Shown here one piece after another: positions 22,726-33,867 of a DNA stretch of 64,000 nt. Each line of letters begins with the position of its first letter. Position 1 is the stretch's first letter. Under the pieces are notes generated by a model. The model did not search any database, had not been told where the DNA came from, and was given only the letters and a program-made list of their open reading frames with translations. A program made the translations under genes and the position numbers. Origin of the DNA: Sipunculus nudus (taxonomy: Eukaryota; Annelida; Sipuncula; Golfingiida; Sipunculidae). The stretch spans positions 53,261,676-53,325,675 of the forward strand of contig CM049311.1 in assembly GCA_026874595.1 (NCBI GenBank), read 5' to 3'.

Positions 22726-23460
22726 ATATACAAAATAATAAATGCCTTTGTAGTTCCTGTTCAGTTTAAACTAAAATAACTGTATCATATGCATACAGGA
22801 GGACATAAATCTTTTGCATTATAGGGATATCCCGGGCTGATAGAGATAAAGTTTGCAGTTTTACAGTTTTAAACCCTTACATTTTGCGGCAAGCCCACAG
22901 TTGAGATCGCTCACATACAACGCAAAAAGGAACGGAGATAGATTATCACCTTGTTTAACCTCATATCGCGTGCGAAAAAAATCAGATCGGTATTCATTTA
23001 TCAAAATACATAATATTGTATTCAAATACTAATCAATTATAACATCTGATACCTTTCTTTAACAATTTTAACCACAATTTCGTTCGATTTATTTAATGGA
23101 AAGCTGTCCTGTAGTCAATAAAACCGCAATATAATTTCGTTTTTTTTTCTACATATAAAGATATACATCCACCAAAATCTGATCACGGGTACCATATCCT
23201 TTATGAAATCCCGCTTGCTCCTCTCCAAGCAAGTTACTTTCTTCCACAAATGCGGTTATTCTCTTGGTAATCAGGAAGGTAAATAATTTACTTAAACAAC
23301 TTAACATGTTTTTACCTCAATAATTGCTAGGCAACTATTTACTCTCTTTATTTAAAAAAAAATCGGACGGATCATTCCAAGTTTCAAGTCAGCGGTAATA
23401 TACCAACAATGCAATACTGCATTAAATAATTTTATAAAGTTACCATAACCGGTGCTGATG
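22726..23460 (-). pseudogene. LINE 5' part (reverse transcriptase), minus strand
   Basis: Minus-strand frames give, in order, LFNAVLHCWYITADLKLGMI, LSKLFTFLITKRITAFVEES followed by LLGEEQAGFHKGYGTRD, LYCGFIDYRTAFH (palm block A) and RYEVKQGDNLSPFLFALYVS (block B). These are standard blocks of a LINE reverse transcriptase. Block C would lie at the LTR insertion. The thumb continues at 19545. Frameshifts separate the blocks, so the copy is dead. Confidence 0.85.
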
Positions 23461-23559
23461 TTCATTGAACTTATTTATAATTTAATCAAAACCACATGCC
23501 TTTTTTTTGGCAAGTTTTTTACCTCTCTAAAAAAAACAATTATTATTATGTATGCACTG

Positions 23560-23987
23560 ACACTGACTTTAAGGTATACAATAAAATTATGGACAGATGT
23601 TTTCATCCGTTATTGCTATGGCAATCCTCGAAAGAGGTTCCTAATTCTCTTGGATTATATAGCGAAAATTGCAGTAACAATAGACTTAAAGAAATTGCGA
23701 TTCTTTGTCCCTTTTGTGGATTTGTGATAGAGGAAATTTACTGTCAAGCCGTTCTTGGTTGTCGCAGGACTGCTGCAGACAGAGATGAATTCCTTGACTT
23801 TTTAACTGATACACCTAATGTTAAAATCAGAGCTCTTTCCAATAATATCAGGGATGACGATATGTTTTCACATATGCTGGATAGACCTGTATGTGAATTT
23901 GCACACGAGCACAACTTTGTGTTTTTGTATGAATCTGTTAAACTGATTTTCAAGGCAAAGGACACAAAGAGTGTCTACGACATATGA
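23560..23987 (+). pseudogene. LINE-type C-terminal fragment with cysteine motif
   Basis: The frame runs on to a stop at 23985-23987. It contains CPFCGFVIEE then QAVLGC and RRTAADRDEFLDFL, which resembles the CxxC...C tail of non-LTR reverse transcriptases, with Tyr-Cys where His is usual. It is on the opposite strand to the LINE next to it, so it is a different insertion. Family assignment is uncertain, and upstream domains are missing. Confidence 0.5.
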
Positions 23988-24027
23988 AAAAATTGTTTGA
24001 ATTGGAAGTTTCTATTGAATGTTGCAC

Positions 24028-24029
<2 letters not shown>

Positions 24030-24093
<64 letters not shown>
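24030..24093. repeat. (TA)n microsatellite, left of Penelope-like element
   Basis: About 32 TA units. A matching tract lies on the other side of the Penelope-like fragment. Confidence 0.95.
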
Positions 24094-24096
<3 letters not shown>

Positions 24097-24149
24097 AACC
24101 GTCGGTTTAGCCTCATTGGCTCATCAGGTGACTTAAGTTCAACTTATTG

Positions 24150-25135
24150 GATTTTATAATTTCTTTTCAGCACGGTTGGGTGCCCTTGGACCATGGCGGC
24201 AGGTGGAAACAATTTCCGAACGTTTGTTCAAAAGGTTCTTTTGTTCTGAACTTCTAATTGCTAGTTTTTCTGCCAAACACAAGTTGCACTGAAGTGAAGA
24301 GGTCATGAATGTGTAGACGAGGTGATAGTGAAACTTTGTTGCTTGTCGTTCAGGGTCCATACTTGTTTGGCAAGCTCGGTTTCGTTTAAATGGGCCCTGT
24401 GCGTGAACGATTCCTTGTGGTTGTAAACCTTTGTTTGAAGCGGTCTCCAGTCATGCCAATGTACGTATTAACTGTACCGTTACTGTGTACGTCGGCTTGG
24501 TAGACAATGGACGGGGTTAGGCACTTCCCATTGAGAGGGCATTCACATTTTTCACGGCAGTTGCATAGCCTTTTTTTGTTTGGGTTCTCTTTGTTGCCTT
24601 TCAGACAGTATGCTTGTATTGTGGCTTTTTATTATTGATTAAAACGTTCTTCATGCAACTATTACTGGTTTTCAGGTTGATTTTGTTGAATAATTTGTGC
24701 AATGTTGATTTTTTGGAAAGTGTTTGGCTATAATTTTCAAGAAAATTTTGCCGACATTAGTCTTCACGTTTGCACTGTATGAAGGTTCAAACAAAAGGAA
24801 ATTTCTGCTTCCGTTTTTTGCGGCGTTTTCCGGCAGCTTCCTGTGGGGCGGTTCAACTGAGGTTTTGCTTGTATTCGCTATCGTATTCTTTTGATGCTTT
24901 TCTGAAGGTGTTTTCATCTTGGGAAAGTTCTGAGAGGCGTTTGTTGACATCCGCAAGGATGTTTCGAATAATAGCTGGGGGTGGTCTGATTTGGTATTTA
25001 TAAACATGGGTTCATCGTTTGGCTTCCTATACGGGCTGATATTTCCAGATAGGTGGTCAAGTGAACCATCGTGGTAGTTGACTGATGTCAGATTTGTTTC
25101 CACTTTGATTTTCAGGTCCATGGTTCGAAAATTTC
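24150..25135 (-). pseudogene. Penelope-like element 3' part with GIY-YIG endonuclease
   Basis: The minus strand encodes, in two or three frames, the end of a Penelope-like reverse transcriptase and its linker: SPYRKPNDEPMFINTKSDHP, then AIIRNILADVNKRLSELSQD and FRKASKEYDSEYKQNLS. It is followed by the endonuclease region: RLCNCREKCECPLNGKC, IVYQADVHSNGTVNTYIGMT (the Y-I-G half of GIY-YIG), and near the C-terminus CNLCLAEKLAI and LLNKRSEIVSTCRH. Order and motifs are those of animal Penelope-like elements (known family). Frameshifts near 24860 and 24400 and stops show it is inactive. The reverse transcriptase core is missing, a normal 5' truncation. Confidence 0.9.
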
Positions 25136-25141
25136 AATGAG

Positions 25142-25142
<1 letters not shown>

Positions 25143-25186
<44 letters not shown>
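25143..25186. repeat. (TA)n microsatellite, right of Penelope-like element
   Basis: About 22 TA units directly next to the 5' end of the truncated Penelope-like element. Confidence 0.95.
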
Positions 25187-25189
<3 letters not shown>

Positions 25190-25740
25190 CTTTTGTGTAA
25201 TATTGTATTTAATTTTCATCTCACCTATATCATTGTAAAATTGTTGATTCTCCGCTCAGTGGGGGAAATAAAGTTTACAACAACTACAACAATAAACCTT
25301 GGGATTACCTTATCTCATTTTCTATGCAGTTCTTCGTAAAACATAGGTAACCAATTGCAAACCATTATCCACCCCGTAGTGATATGAATGACACCAACTG
25401 TACCTTAAGTAATGAGACGAAGTGAATCTTTGGAACCGAGCCAGCTATTTATCAGAGCAGCTTAAAGACCTCTTTGAATAAACATTGACTGACTTTTTTT
25501 TCAATGTTTCCATGGTTAATGAGTAGATCGCCACTGTTTTAAATTTTTCCGTGTATAGAGGGTACCTGACTGTTTTAACATTGTTTAAACTACCACTTGT
25601 TTCAGTATTTCAGTGGTTGGAGTGTTAACTGACCTAATCTACAATGTTTTCGATTTCGGTAGTATCAGCGTAAACTACCTAGCTAATTCTTCAATGTTTT
25701 CATGGTTCCAAAGGATACAACAACTTTCCTTTTATTATAG
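25187..25740. other. No gene recognised
   Basis: I see no domain or repeat in this stretch. Confidence 0.5.
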
Positions 25741-25754
25741 TAACGCCTCCTATC

Positions 25755-27480
25755 GTGCGTCGGTCCGTCTAGCCGTCCGTCTAGCTGTACGTCCGAAATT
25801 GCCTTGTGGATCAATTTCAAGCCAAACCGTTTGCCCAAAACCTTTCATCTCCCACATATGGCTTACCCACCCATGGATGAAGAAACCTACCGATTTTGAG
25901 GTCTTGGGGTCAAAGGTCACGGCCACAGCACCCACTTCTTGAAAAAACTTGTGGATCGATTTCAAGCCAAACCGTTTGACCTAAACATTTCATCTCGCAC
26001 AAATGGTTCACCTACCCATAGATGAAGAAACCTATTGATTTTGAGGTCACGGGGTCAAAGGTCACGGCCACAGCACCCACTTCTTGAAAAAGCTTGTGGA
26101 CCCATTCTAAGCAAAACCGTTTGACCTAAACCTTTCATCTTGCACATATGGCTCACAAACCCGTGGATAGAGAAACCTTTCCATTTTTAGGTCACGGGGT
26201 AAAAGGTCCCGGCCACAGCATCCACTTCTTGAAAAAGCTTGTGGACCTATTTTAAGCATAACCGTTTAACCTTAACATTTCATCTCCCACATATGGCTTA
26301 CCCACCCATGGATGAAGAAACCTATCGATTTTGAGGTCACAGGGTCAAAGGTCACGGCCACAGCACCCCCTTCTTGAAAAAGCTTGTTGACCCATTTTAA
26401 GCAAAACCGTTTGACCTAAACCTTTCATCTCGCACTTATGACTCACCCACCCGTCGATTAAGAAACCTTTCCATTTTGAGGTCACGGGGTAAAAGGTCAC
26501 GGCCACAGCACCCACTTCTTAAAGAAGCTTGTGGACCCATTTTAAGCAAAACCGTATAATCTAAACCTTTCATCTTGCACATATGGCTTACCCACCCATG
26601 GATGAAGAAACCTATCGATTTTGCGGTCACAGGGTCAAAGGTCACGGCCACAGCACCCACTTCTTGAAAAAGCTTCTGGACCCATTTTTAGCAAAACCTT
26701 TTGACGTAAACCTTTCTTCTCGCTCATGTGGCTCACTCACCCGGGGATTAAGAAACTTTCCATTTTTAGGTCACGGGGTCAAAGGTCATGGCCACAGCAC
26801 CCACTTCTTGAAAAAGCTTGTGGATTGATTTCAAGCCAAACCGTTTGACCAAAACCTTTCATCTCTCACATATTGCTCACCCACCCATGGATGAAGAAAC
26901 CTTTGGATTTTGAAAAGCATGTGGGCCCATTTTAATCAGAACTGTTTGACCTGAACCTTCATCTGCACATATGGCTCACCCACCCATGGATTAAGAAACA
27001 TATCAATTTTGAGGTCACGGGGTCAAAGGTCTCGGCCACAGCACCCCCTTCTTGAAAAAGTTTGTGGACCCATTTCAAGCAAAACCATTTGACCTTAACC
27101 TTTCATTTCGCACATATGGCTCACCCACCCATAGATGAAGATTTTGAGGTTACAGGGTCAAAGGTCACGGCTACAGCATCCACTTCTTGAAAAAGCTTGT
27201 GGACTGATTTTAAGCAAAACCGTTTGAGCAAAACCTTTCATCTTGCAAACATGGCTCCCCCCCCCCCCCCCCCCCATGGATGAACACACCTTTTGATCTT
27301 GAGGTCATGGGGTCAAAGGTAACGGCCTCTGCACCCACTTCTTGAAAAAGCTTGTCTTCCCATCTGTCTCAATATCAATTTTAAGCCAAATCATTTGATC
27401 TTAAGCTTTCTCCTTCACATATGCCTCACACACCCATACACGTACAACTTATTGAGTTTGACGTCAAAGCTCAAAGTCCC
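25755..27480. repeat. 145-bp tandem array, about 12 units
   Basis: The landmark TTTCATCT recurs at 25843, 25988, 26133, 26278, 26423, 26568, 26713 (variant) and 26857, spacing 144-145 bp, then at about 26957, 27100 and 27236, with a degenerate last unit. Each unit contains GAGGTCACGGGGTCAAAGGT, GGCCACAGCACCCACTTCTT and GAAAAAGCTTGTGGACC. The array starts at a (CGTCCGTCTAGC)-like short run near 25755. One unit is shortened (about 26880-26960), and one contains a poly(C) run (27258-27274). This sequence type resembles a repeat widely spread in mollusc genomes (recollection). Confidence 0.92.
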
Positions 27481-27531
27481 GTCCTGAGATGACATCATAA
27501 ATGGATGTAAACATCACAAACTTTTTAAATC
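27481..27531. repeat. Single outlying unit of the 68-bp repeat
   Basis: GTCCTGAGATGACATCATAA and ATGGATGTAAACATCACAAA match the array at 28787-29150. It borders the end of the 145-bp array. Confidence 0.7.
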
Positions 27532-27680
27532 AAAGAGTTGGATCAAAAAGTACTAGTACTCAAAGTACTCGTACTCATGAATACTATTCAGAGTACTCAG
27601 TACTCGTATTCGAGTACTATATAAGTACTCATAAAAAACGAGTACTTTTATGAGTTCTATTGAGTACTTCAGTATATGCG
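27532..27680. mobile_element. Solitary hAT end rich in AGTACT
   Basis: AGAGTTGGATCAAAAAGTAC followed by many AGTACT/GAGTAC motifs matches the terminal region of the complete hAT element at 38484-43322 (CAGAGTTGGGTCC...). No second end was found to the right, so it is a truncated copy. Confidence 0.65.
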
Positions 27681-28256
27681 CATACGATTATAAACTATAT
27701 ATATTTTTTACACAAATAACACATACAAACATTAATACATGTATACTTACATACATACATACATATCTATTGTAAACGTTGTTTGTTCGATGAAAAAATC
27801 AAACTCATTGCATGCACATTTGCACAAGAATGGTAAACAGTAGCAGATCAGCCAGTTGCTCACCATTTCAAAAACTTGGATGTGAGAAGCAGGAATAAAA
27901 TGGATGTGTATATTAGAGCACTTGTCTGACGTATAAGCTTACACCCACATCCCAATTAGTGTTGCACCCTCGATCGTAGGTGTTAAGTATGGTTGTTGGG
28001 CCTTTGATGGCAGAGAGGTTACGAACAAAGATAAAACCCCTAATCACTGCTGGCTGGCCAGTTAATATAATAGACTTCGCCCATTTGAAGACCTTCCATA
28101 TTCCTGCTGGTGTTGTATGCCCTCTGCCCCTCTCAGCCTTCTTACTTGTTACATAATGTGTATGACTTGCTCCTGGTATACTCAGTCACACTCATAGTCA
28201 GTGGCCCTAGCTGTCATGTTTTCTGGTCTAACACAACACCTCCCTTTCTCTCTCTC

Positions 28257-28352
<96 letters not shown>

Positions 28353-28786
28353 AATGCATTTGGTTCTTTTTTAAAATAATCTATTTTGAGATAATAATGA
28401 GAAAGTATTTATATTGATTATAAAATTAATAAGACGATATAAGTGTGGTCTTATATTACTTATTATTGTAGAACTTAACACTGACAACTTATCCCATAAT
28501 CATCATTGTATTTGTATTACGAATGTCACATGGATGTGATCAATCGTATATTCATAAGAGATTCTATATTTAAACTGTTATTAAATAAAATATAAGCGTG
28601 GGTGATAATTGCCTTTAATGATAGCAATGTTTAGCCGCAAAAGTATTTAAATTTTTTTAGCAGTAATTTCTTGCATTTTGAATTTAAAATTAAATCTCAT
28701 GATCATTATCATTTTGTTTAAACTAATTTATTTTACTTTAGAGTTAAGCAGCTCTTATGGCTCTTGAATTCTCGTCTGTCCTGTCT
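27681..28786. other. No gene recognised; compound microsatellite
   Basis: There is no coding signal. (CT)n then (TA)n occupies 28246-28348. Confidence 0.5.
28246..28348. repeat. (CT)n(TA)n compound microsatellite
   Basis: About 26 CT units with one interruption are followed by about 26 TA units. The Ser/Leu then Ile/Tyr frame across it is an artefact. Confidence 0.95.
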
Positions 28787-29150
28787 GTCCTGAGATGTCA
28801 TCCCAAATGGATGTAAACATCACACACTTTTTAGATCCCCCGGTTGTCCTGCCTGTCTTGAGATGCCATCACAACTGGATGTAATGTCACAGTTTTATTA
28901 GATACCCCGTGTGACCCCTCTGACCTAAGATGCCATCACAAATGGATGTAAACATCACAATCTTTTCAGATCCCCGTCTGCCCCTCTGTTTTGAGATGCC
29001 ATCACAAATGGTTGTAAACATCACAAAAGTTTTAGATCCGCCGTCTGACCCCTCTGTCCTGAGATGCCATCGCAAATGGATGTAATTGCGCAAATTTTTT
29101 AGAATCCCCGTCTGTCCCCTTCAGTCCTGAGATGCAAAAAAAAACATGTA
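28787..29150. repeat. 68-bp tandem array, about six units
   Basis: The landmark TGAGATGCCATCACAAATGG occurs, with variants, at about 28787, 28855, 28921, 28990, 29056 and 29125 (last unit broken). Spacing is 65-69 bp. Each unit ends with TTTTAGATCCCCCGTCTG-like sequence. Confidence 0.85.
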
Positions 29151-29604
29151 TGACTGAAGTTTTTGAGAAAGCTAACATTAAAGTATGCTATCACAATTGG
29201 GTGCAATGTAATCAATAACTCTGTGACCTGTAATCCATATTATCTTGTGGAAACCCATGTTCTTTTGTTGTACAGATATTAATGCACTCACGTACCCGCT
29301 CATGGTGGTTTTCCGGAGCTCACTAATTAGCCTTTGAATACTGTAGATTACATTAGATGCCTAGCATATTCCAAGACCTGACTTTCATCCTGTTACATCC
29401 TATGTTCGTGGGCGTTATAGTCCTGGAGAATGTAGCGACAATTGGCTCAAACATTTAATTAGCTTGGACCTTATTGAGCTGTCTGGCTTTCAACTTGCTA
29501 TATATCTGGGGGTGACAGACAAAAGCCACCCGAACAAAAGACCACCCCTGAAAGTGCAGACTAGGACGAAAGCCGACCCTTGACTAAACCATAAAAGCAA
29601 ATAG
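29151..29604. other. No gene recognised
   Basis: I see no domain or repeat apart from the boundary with repeat A at about 29605. Confidence 0.5.
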
Positions 29605-32455
29605 TTTTATAGCGAACCTGTGAGCTTATGCGATGGTTCGGCGTCGTCCGTCGTCCGTCGTGCGTCGTGCGTCGTCTGTACGTTAACCATAGCTATCTCA
29701 AAAACGGCAGGAGCTAGCATCACCAAATTTTTTGCAAATAATCAGTCATCCAAAAAACTATATCGGATTTTGTTTATTTTTTTTCTAACTGCATTTTCTC
29801 AGATTTTATAGGGAAAAAGCTAAAAAAGCTTTAAAAATCTTCTTCTCCGAAACTGTCCAGCCAAATTGTCCAATATTTCACAGAAATAATCCCTGGAACA
29901 ATCTTTCTCAAGTTTGTTCAAATGGTTCCAGTTTGGAGATTTTTGGCCGAGTTACAGGAGGTTGAACTTTGTTAAATGTGCAAAAAAGCATATTAAAATT
30001 TAAATCTCAGAAACGGCTGGAGCTATCATCACCAAATTTTATGCCAATGTTGGTCACATATGTCATATCTTAAATTGAGGTATTGGTGGCGCCACCTGCA
30101 TCGGCCTTTTTTGTACGGGGTCATTAGTGTCTGTATCACACTGAGGGCTACAAAAAACTTCTTCTCTTAAACCATATGGCCAAAATGTTTAATATCGCAC
30201 AAAAATGATCCTAAGGTAGTGCTTTCTGAAGTTTGTTCAAATGGTCTCTTTTCAGTGACTTTTGGCTAAGTCATGGGAAGCTGAATTTAGTCATATGCCA
30301 TAACAGCCCATTTTAGCTCAGTGGCTACAAAGATCTACTTCTCAAAAACCACTGGGCCAAATTCTTAAATCTCACACATTAATTATCCTCAGATGTTGAT
30401 AATTCAAGTTTGTTTAAATGATTTGGGTTCAGTGCTTTTTGGCTGAGTTACGGGAAGCTGAACTTAGCCAGTTTGCTGTATCTTCCTATGTGAGTTATAA
30501 ACTTGCGAAACGTTTTTCGACTGATGCCACTGAAGCCAGTTTGTTAAATATTTAAAAAGAATAATTTCTACAACAATTCTTATTATAATTGTCATTAATG
30601 GTTCCACATGAATGATTTTTGGCTGAACTATGGAGATTGAATTGAGTCATTTTACCATATATGTTAGCTGTGTGATGCTGTTACATCATGCCACTAGACA
30701 TTTAGATTTCAGGTTATATTTGGTTAATATTGACAAAAAAGTTTTTTTAAAAGCTTTTAAAAAATTTTGATTTATGTTATTCATCATACCATGCAATGTT
30801 ACAATCATGGATATTCAGCTCCCTGTGGCTTTATAAAGACAACTGTACATGGATTATAATTATTGGTATCCTTACTCAACTTAATTCAAGAATTTGCCAT
30901 CAATGATATATATCTGTATTTTAATTTTGCATTCAGTATGCATCCGTAATAATTTTACATATATTCCTGATTTCTTCTTTAATAAAAGGTCAGCTGAAAA
31001 GCATTTTGTATAAGGAAAATAAATTTCAAAGTTATTTCAAGTAGGGACAACTTTTGTGTACAGATGGCAGCACTTGGTTTACCATTGACAGATGCCAGTG
31101 CCTTGATGTTGGCCATTAGCCAAGATGATGTCAGCTCTATAAATAGTTTTGGCACAATGCCAGGATTGGGAGAAGTGCAGCCAGGTATAGGTCAAGAGTT
31201 CACTCAGTGCAGTAGCTGCATTCTATTTATAGCTTTGGCAGACTGCTCACTGCATCATATTTAGCACCAAAGTTCAGCCTGAATCTATTTATAGCTTGGG
31301 CAGACTGCCAACTGTGTCAGATTATGCAACAGGTCAAGAGTTCACTCAGTGCAGCCTGGTACAGTTCAAAAGTTCACTCAGTCTAGCCAGGTGCAGGTCC
31401 AGAGTTCACTCAGTGCAGTAGCTTGAGGCAGCAATTTGTCACAGGTCACTCGGGGGCAAATGCCTTACTCACCTAAGCCTTGTCAGCCCAGTGCATCAAA
31501 CTCTGGGGAAGTTTGATGTATTGGACTTATACCTGTCTATGCGTCTTTGATGGTATTCTTATTTACAAGACAGGTGGTGCCACCTACATTGACTTTTGCA
31601 GTGTATGCGTCTGCTTATTTCTACAGAGGAATTTGATACATCAGCCTAAAATTGGGTATGTTTATACATATCGGGTAGCTTTATAGTTTACAAGACTGGT
31701 GGCGCCACCTGCAACCATTTTTGCACAGCGCCCATCTGTTCATCGGCCTTGGGATAAAATTACTCATATCTGGGCAGTGGTTTGACTTATCCACCTGAAA
31801 TTTTGCAGGTTTATACATCCTTGACAACTTTCTTGTTTTAATGACAGGTGGCGCCACCTACATTCAAATTTACACTGCAGACATCCAAGCTCATATCTCA
31901 GGAACCATTTGACCGATTTGGCAAAAATTTTGCTCACATAGCTCTTTATCATACGCAAAACTGGTTGACCAAATTGCCACCATTTTTGCACAGCGTCTGT
32001 CTGTTCTTGTGCCATGGGCTAAAATCACTCATATCTCAGTAGTGGTTTGACTTATCTGCCTAAAATTTTGCATGTTTATACATCTTGGACAGCTTTCTGG
32101 ATTTTGTGGAAGGTGGCGCATCCTACGTACACATTTCGGCTGCAGACATCCAGGCTATTATGCAACACACCTCACTCTATTTCCCCTTGCCACTCAATCC
32201 ATGCCTCACTTCACCTTTCCTACTCTGACCTTGGTGGATAGACGTAGTCGCTTGTTGACTACCCATATTCTAGTTTTTGTGTTGTGTGCACCCATGCCAG
32301 AATTGCAGCAGTGATGTTTGTTTAATTGTTTCTTGTTCTAAGTGTTTAGTACTTGCATTGTTCATATACATGTTACACATGTTCTTGAAAAGTAATGGTA
32401 CAGCATTGAAGCATTATACCTGGTGTAATCTCATTGCACAGGTTCGCATTAGGCT
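29605..32455 (+). repeat. Dispersed repeat A, copy 2 (about 2.85 kb)
   Basis: It is collinear with 117-4150 and clearly similar throughout, beginning AGCGAACCTGTGAGCTTATG and ending near GGTGTAATCTCATTGCACAG. It has two 279-bp-type units where copy 1 has five, and several smaller indels. No conserved reading frame is present. Confidence 0.85.
31753..32290 (+). repeat. Two units of the 279-bp repeat in repeat A copy 2
   Basis: The unit landmark GATAAAATTACTCATATCT at 31753 and GCTAAAATCACTCATATCTC at 32018 are 265 bp apart. The first unit contains the full palindromic GGTGGCGCCACC; in the last unit it has decayed to GGTGGCGCATCC. Confidence 0.8.
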
Positions 32456-32712
32456 TATGGCCTTGTTTTACAAATATACTGTTTTATTTTTCTTAAAAAT
32501 TGCTCACTCAATCTATCATGTTTTTCCAATTATTTATATATACATGTATTTCAATATTTAGTTTATATAAAATGACATATTAATAAAATTTCACATTTGT
32601 AATGTTAAAACCGGTAACAGGAAATCAGTAGACAGTTTTTCTTTATGTTTTTAAATAACGTTGCTGCAGATGTGTTTAATTTCATAACAGTGTTGATTAT
32701 TTAAATGGCTCT

Positions 32713-33537
32713 TGTTACGGAACCTATTATAAACAGATCGAGTACGCGTGATGAACACAAATTTTGTAATGGAGATAAAAAAAAATCAGATTCTGTAACA
32801 CTAGGCACCTGAAATGTCTAGCGGAAAGAATAAAGAAGTCAGTGGCTTTTTGTTAACAAATAACTATTATTTATTCTTAAAAAAACCCTAACATTACAGT
32901 ACACTAAATCAATACAATTATACAGTAAAACAGCGGTATAACAACAAATCAAAAGATTCACACAGTAAAATAAACAATGTGCACAGTACCTTGATACCGC
33001 CATCATCACAACGATAAGTTCTTTAAAATGTCTATGCCCGATGAAAAGTTCCCACCAATCCTCTCGGAAATAACAGTCAAATGTAAAGCTCTTGTAACAA
33101 TCCAGAAAGTAAACTTGAGGGAGGAAGTATTAAATTGTATCAAGTTAGTAACAGTAGAATTCCTGAAATTACTGTATAATCGGACAGGTCCCACAAACTG
33201 ACATACACACGTCTTGTGTCCGTTGGAATCTTCTCTAACCTCTTTCTCTCGGCTCTAAAACACAGCCCCCTATTTATAACTTCTCGCCCCAAGTCGAGAA
33301 TTTTCCACTTCCCGAACAGTCTAAAGAATCAAACACAACCCACAGTAAACACGCATTACAGGAACCATCTAGAAAAACATCGCTCTGTGATCTCGGCCAG
33401 GCGAGAAAGCCCCAAGCTAGCATGACAACGAGAGTTCAACCAGTACGGATAAAACTGAGAATGTAACAAGCGGCCCGGCGAGGGCGCCACAACATGAGTT
33501 ACGCCCGTGTCATACAATAAAAAGAGAACCTGTAACA
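32713..33537 (-). mobile_element. Solo LTR, minus strand, with 4-bp target duplication
   Basis: This 825-bp LTR runs from TGTTACGGAACC to ACCTGTAACA and is flanked by CTCT on both sides (32709-32712 and 33538-33541). It belongs to the same family as the LTRs at 5608, 6541, 19546 and 21922. No internal sequence is attached, so it formed by LTR-LTR recombination. Confidence 0.93.
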
Positions 33538-33541
33538 CTCT

Positions 33542-33818
33542 TTATGTATTAAATATAATATTTAGCGGGTTTTTTTTTTTTTGTTCAGTATTAAGTCGTT
33601 TTCTAGTCCGCCTGAACACGCGCTCGTGCACACACACACTCAATACTTGTCTTTAATACGTTTATCCCGTGAACTAGAAGCTCCTATCTCTAAAACATTA
33701 ATCTCAGACGATAAAACTTTAAAATTTCTAGTCAAAGTGGACGATCTGGTGCACTCTAAAATCGTTACACAGGATACCAATTCTTCTGTGCTGGACTCTT
33801 GCGCCCCACCACTCCTTC

Positions 33819-33867
<49 letters not shown>

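Noticed and set aside
28787-29150. CRISPR-like regular repeats (68-bp, 145-bp, 50-bp and 279-bp arrays)
   Set aside because: Repeats are directly adjacent without unique spacers, units are long and diverged, and the host is eukaryotic; these are tandem satellites.
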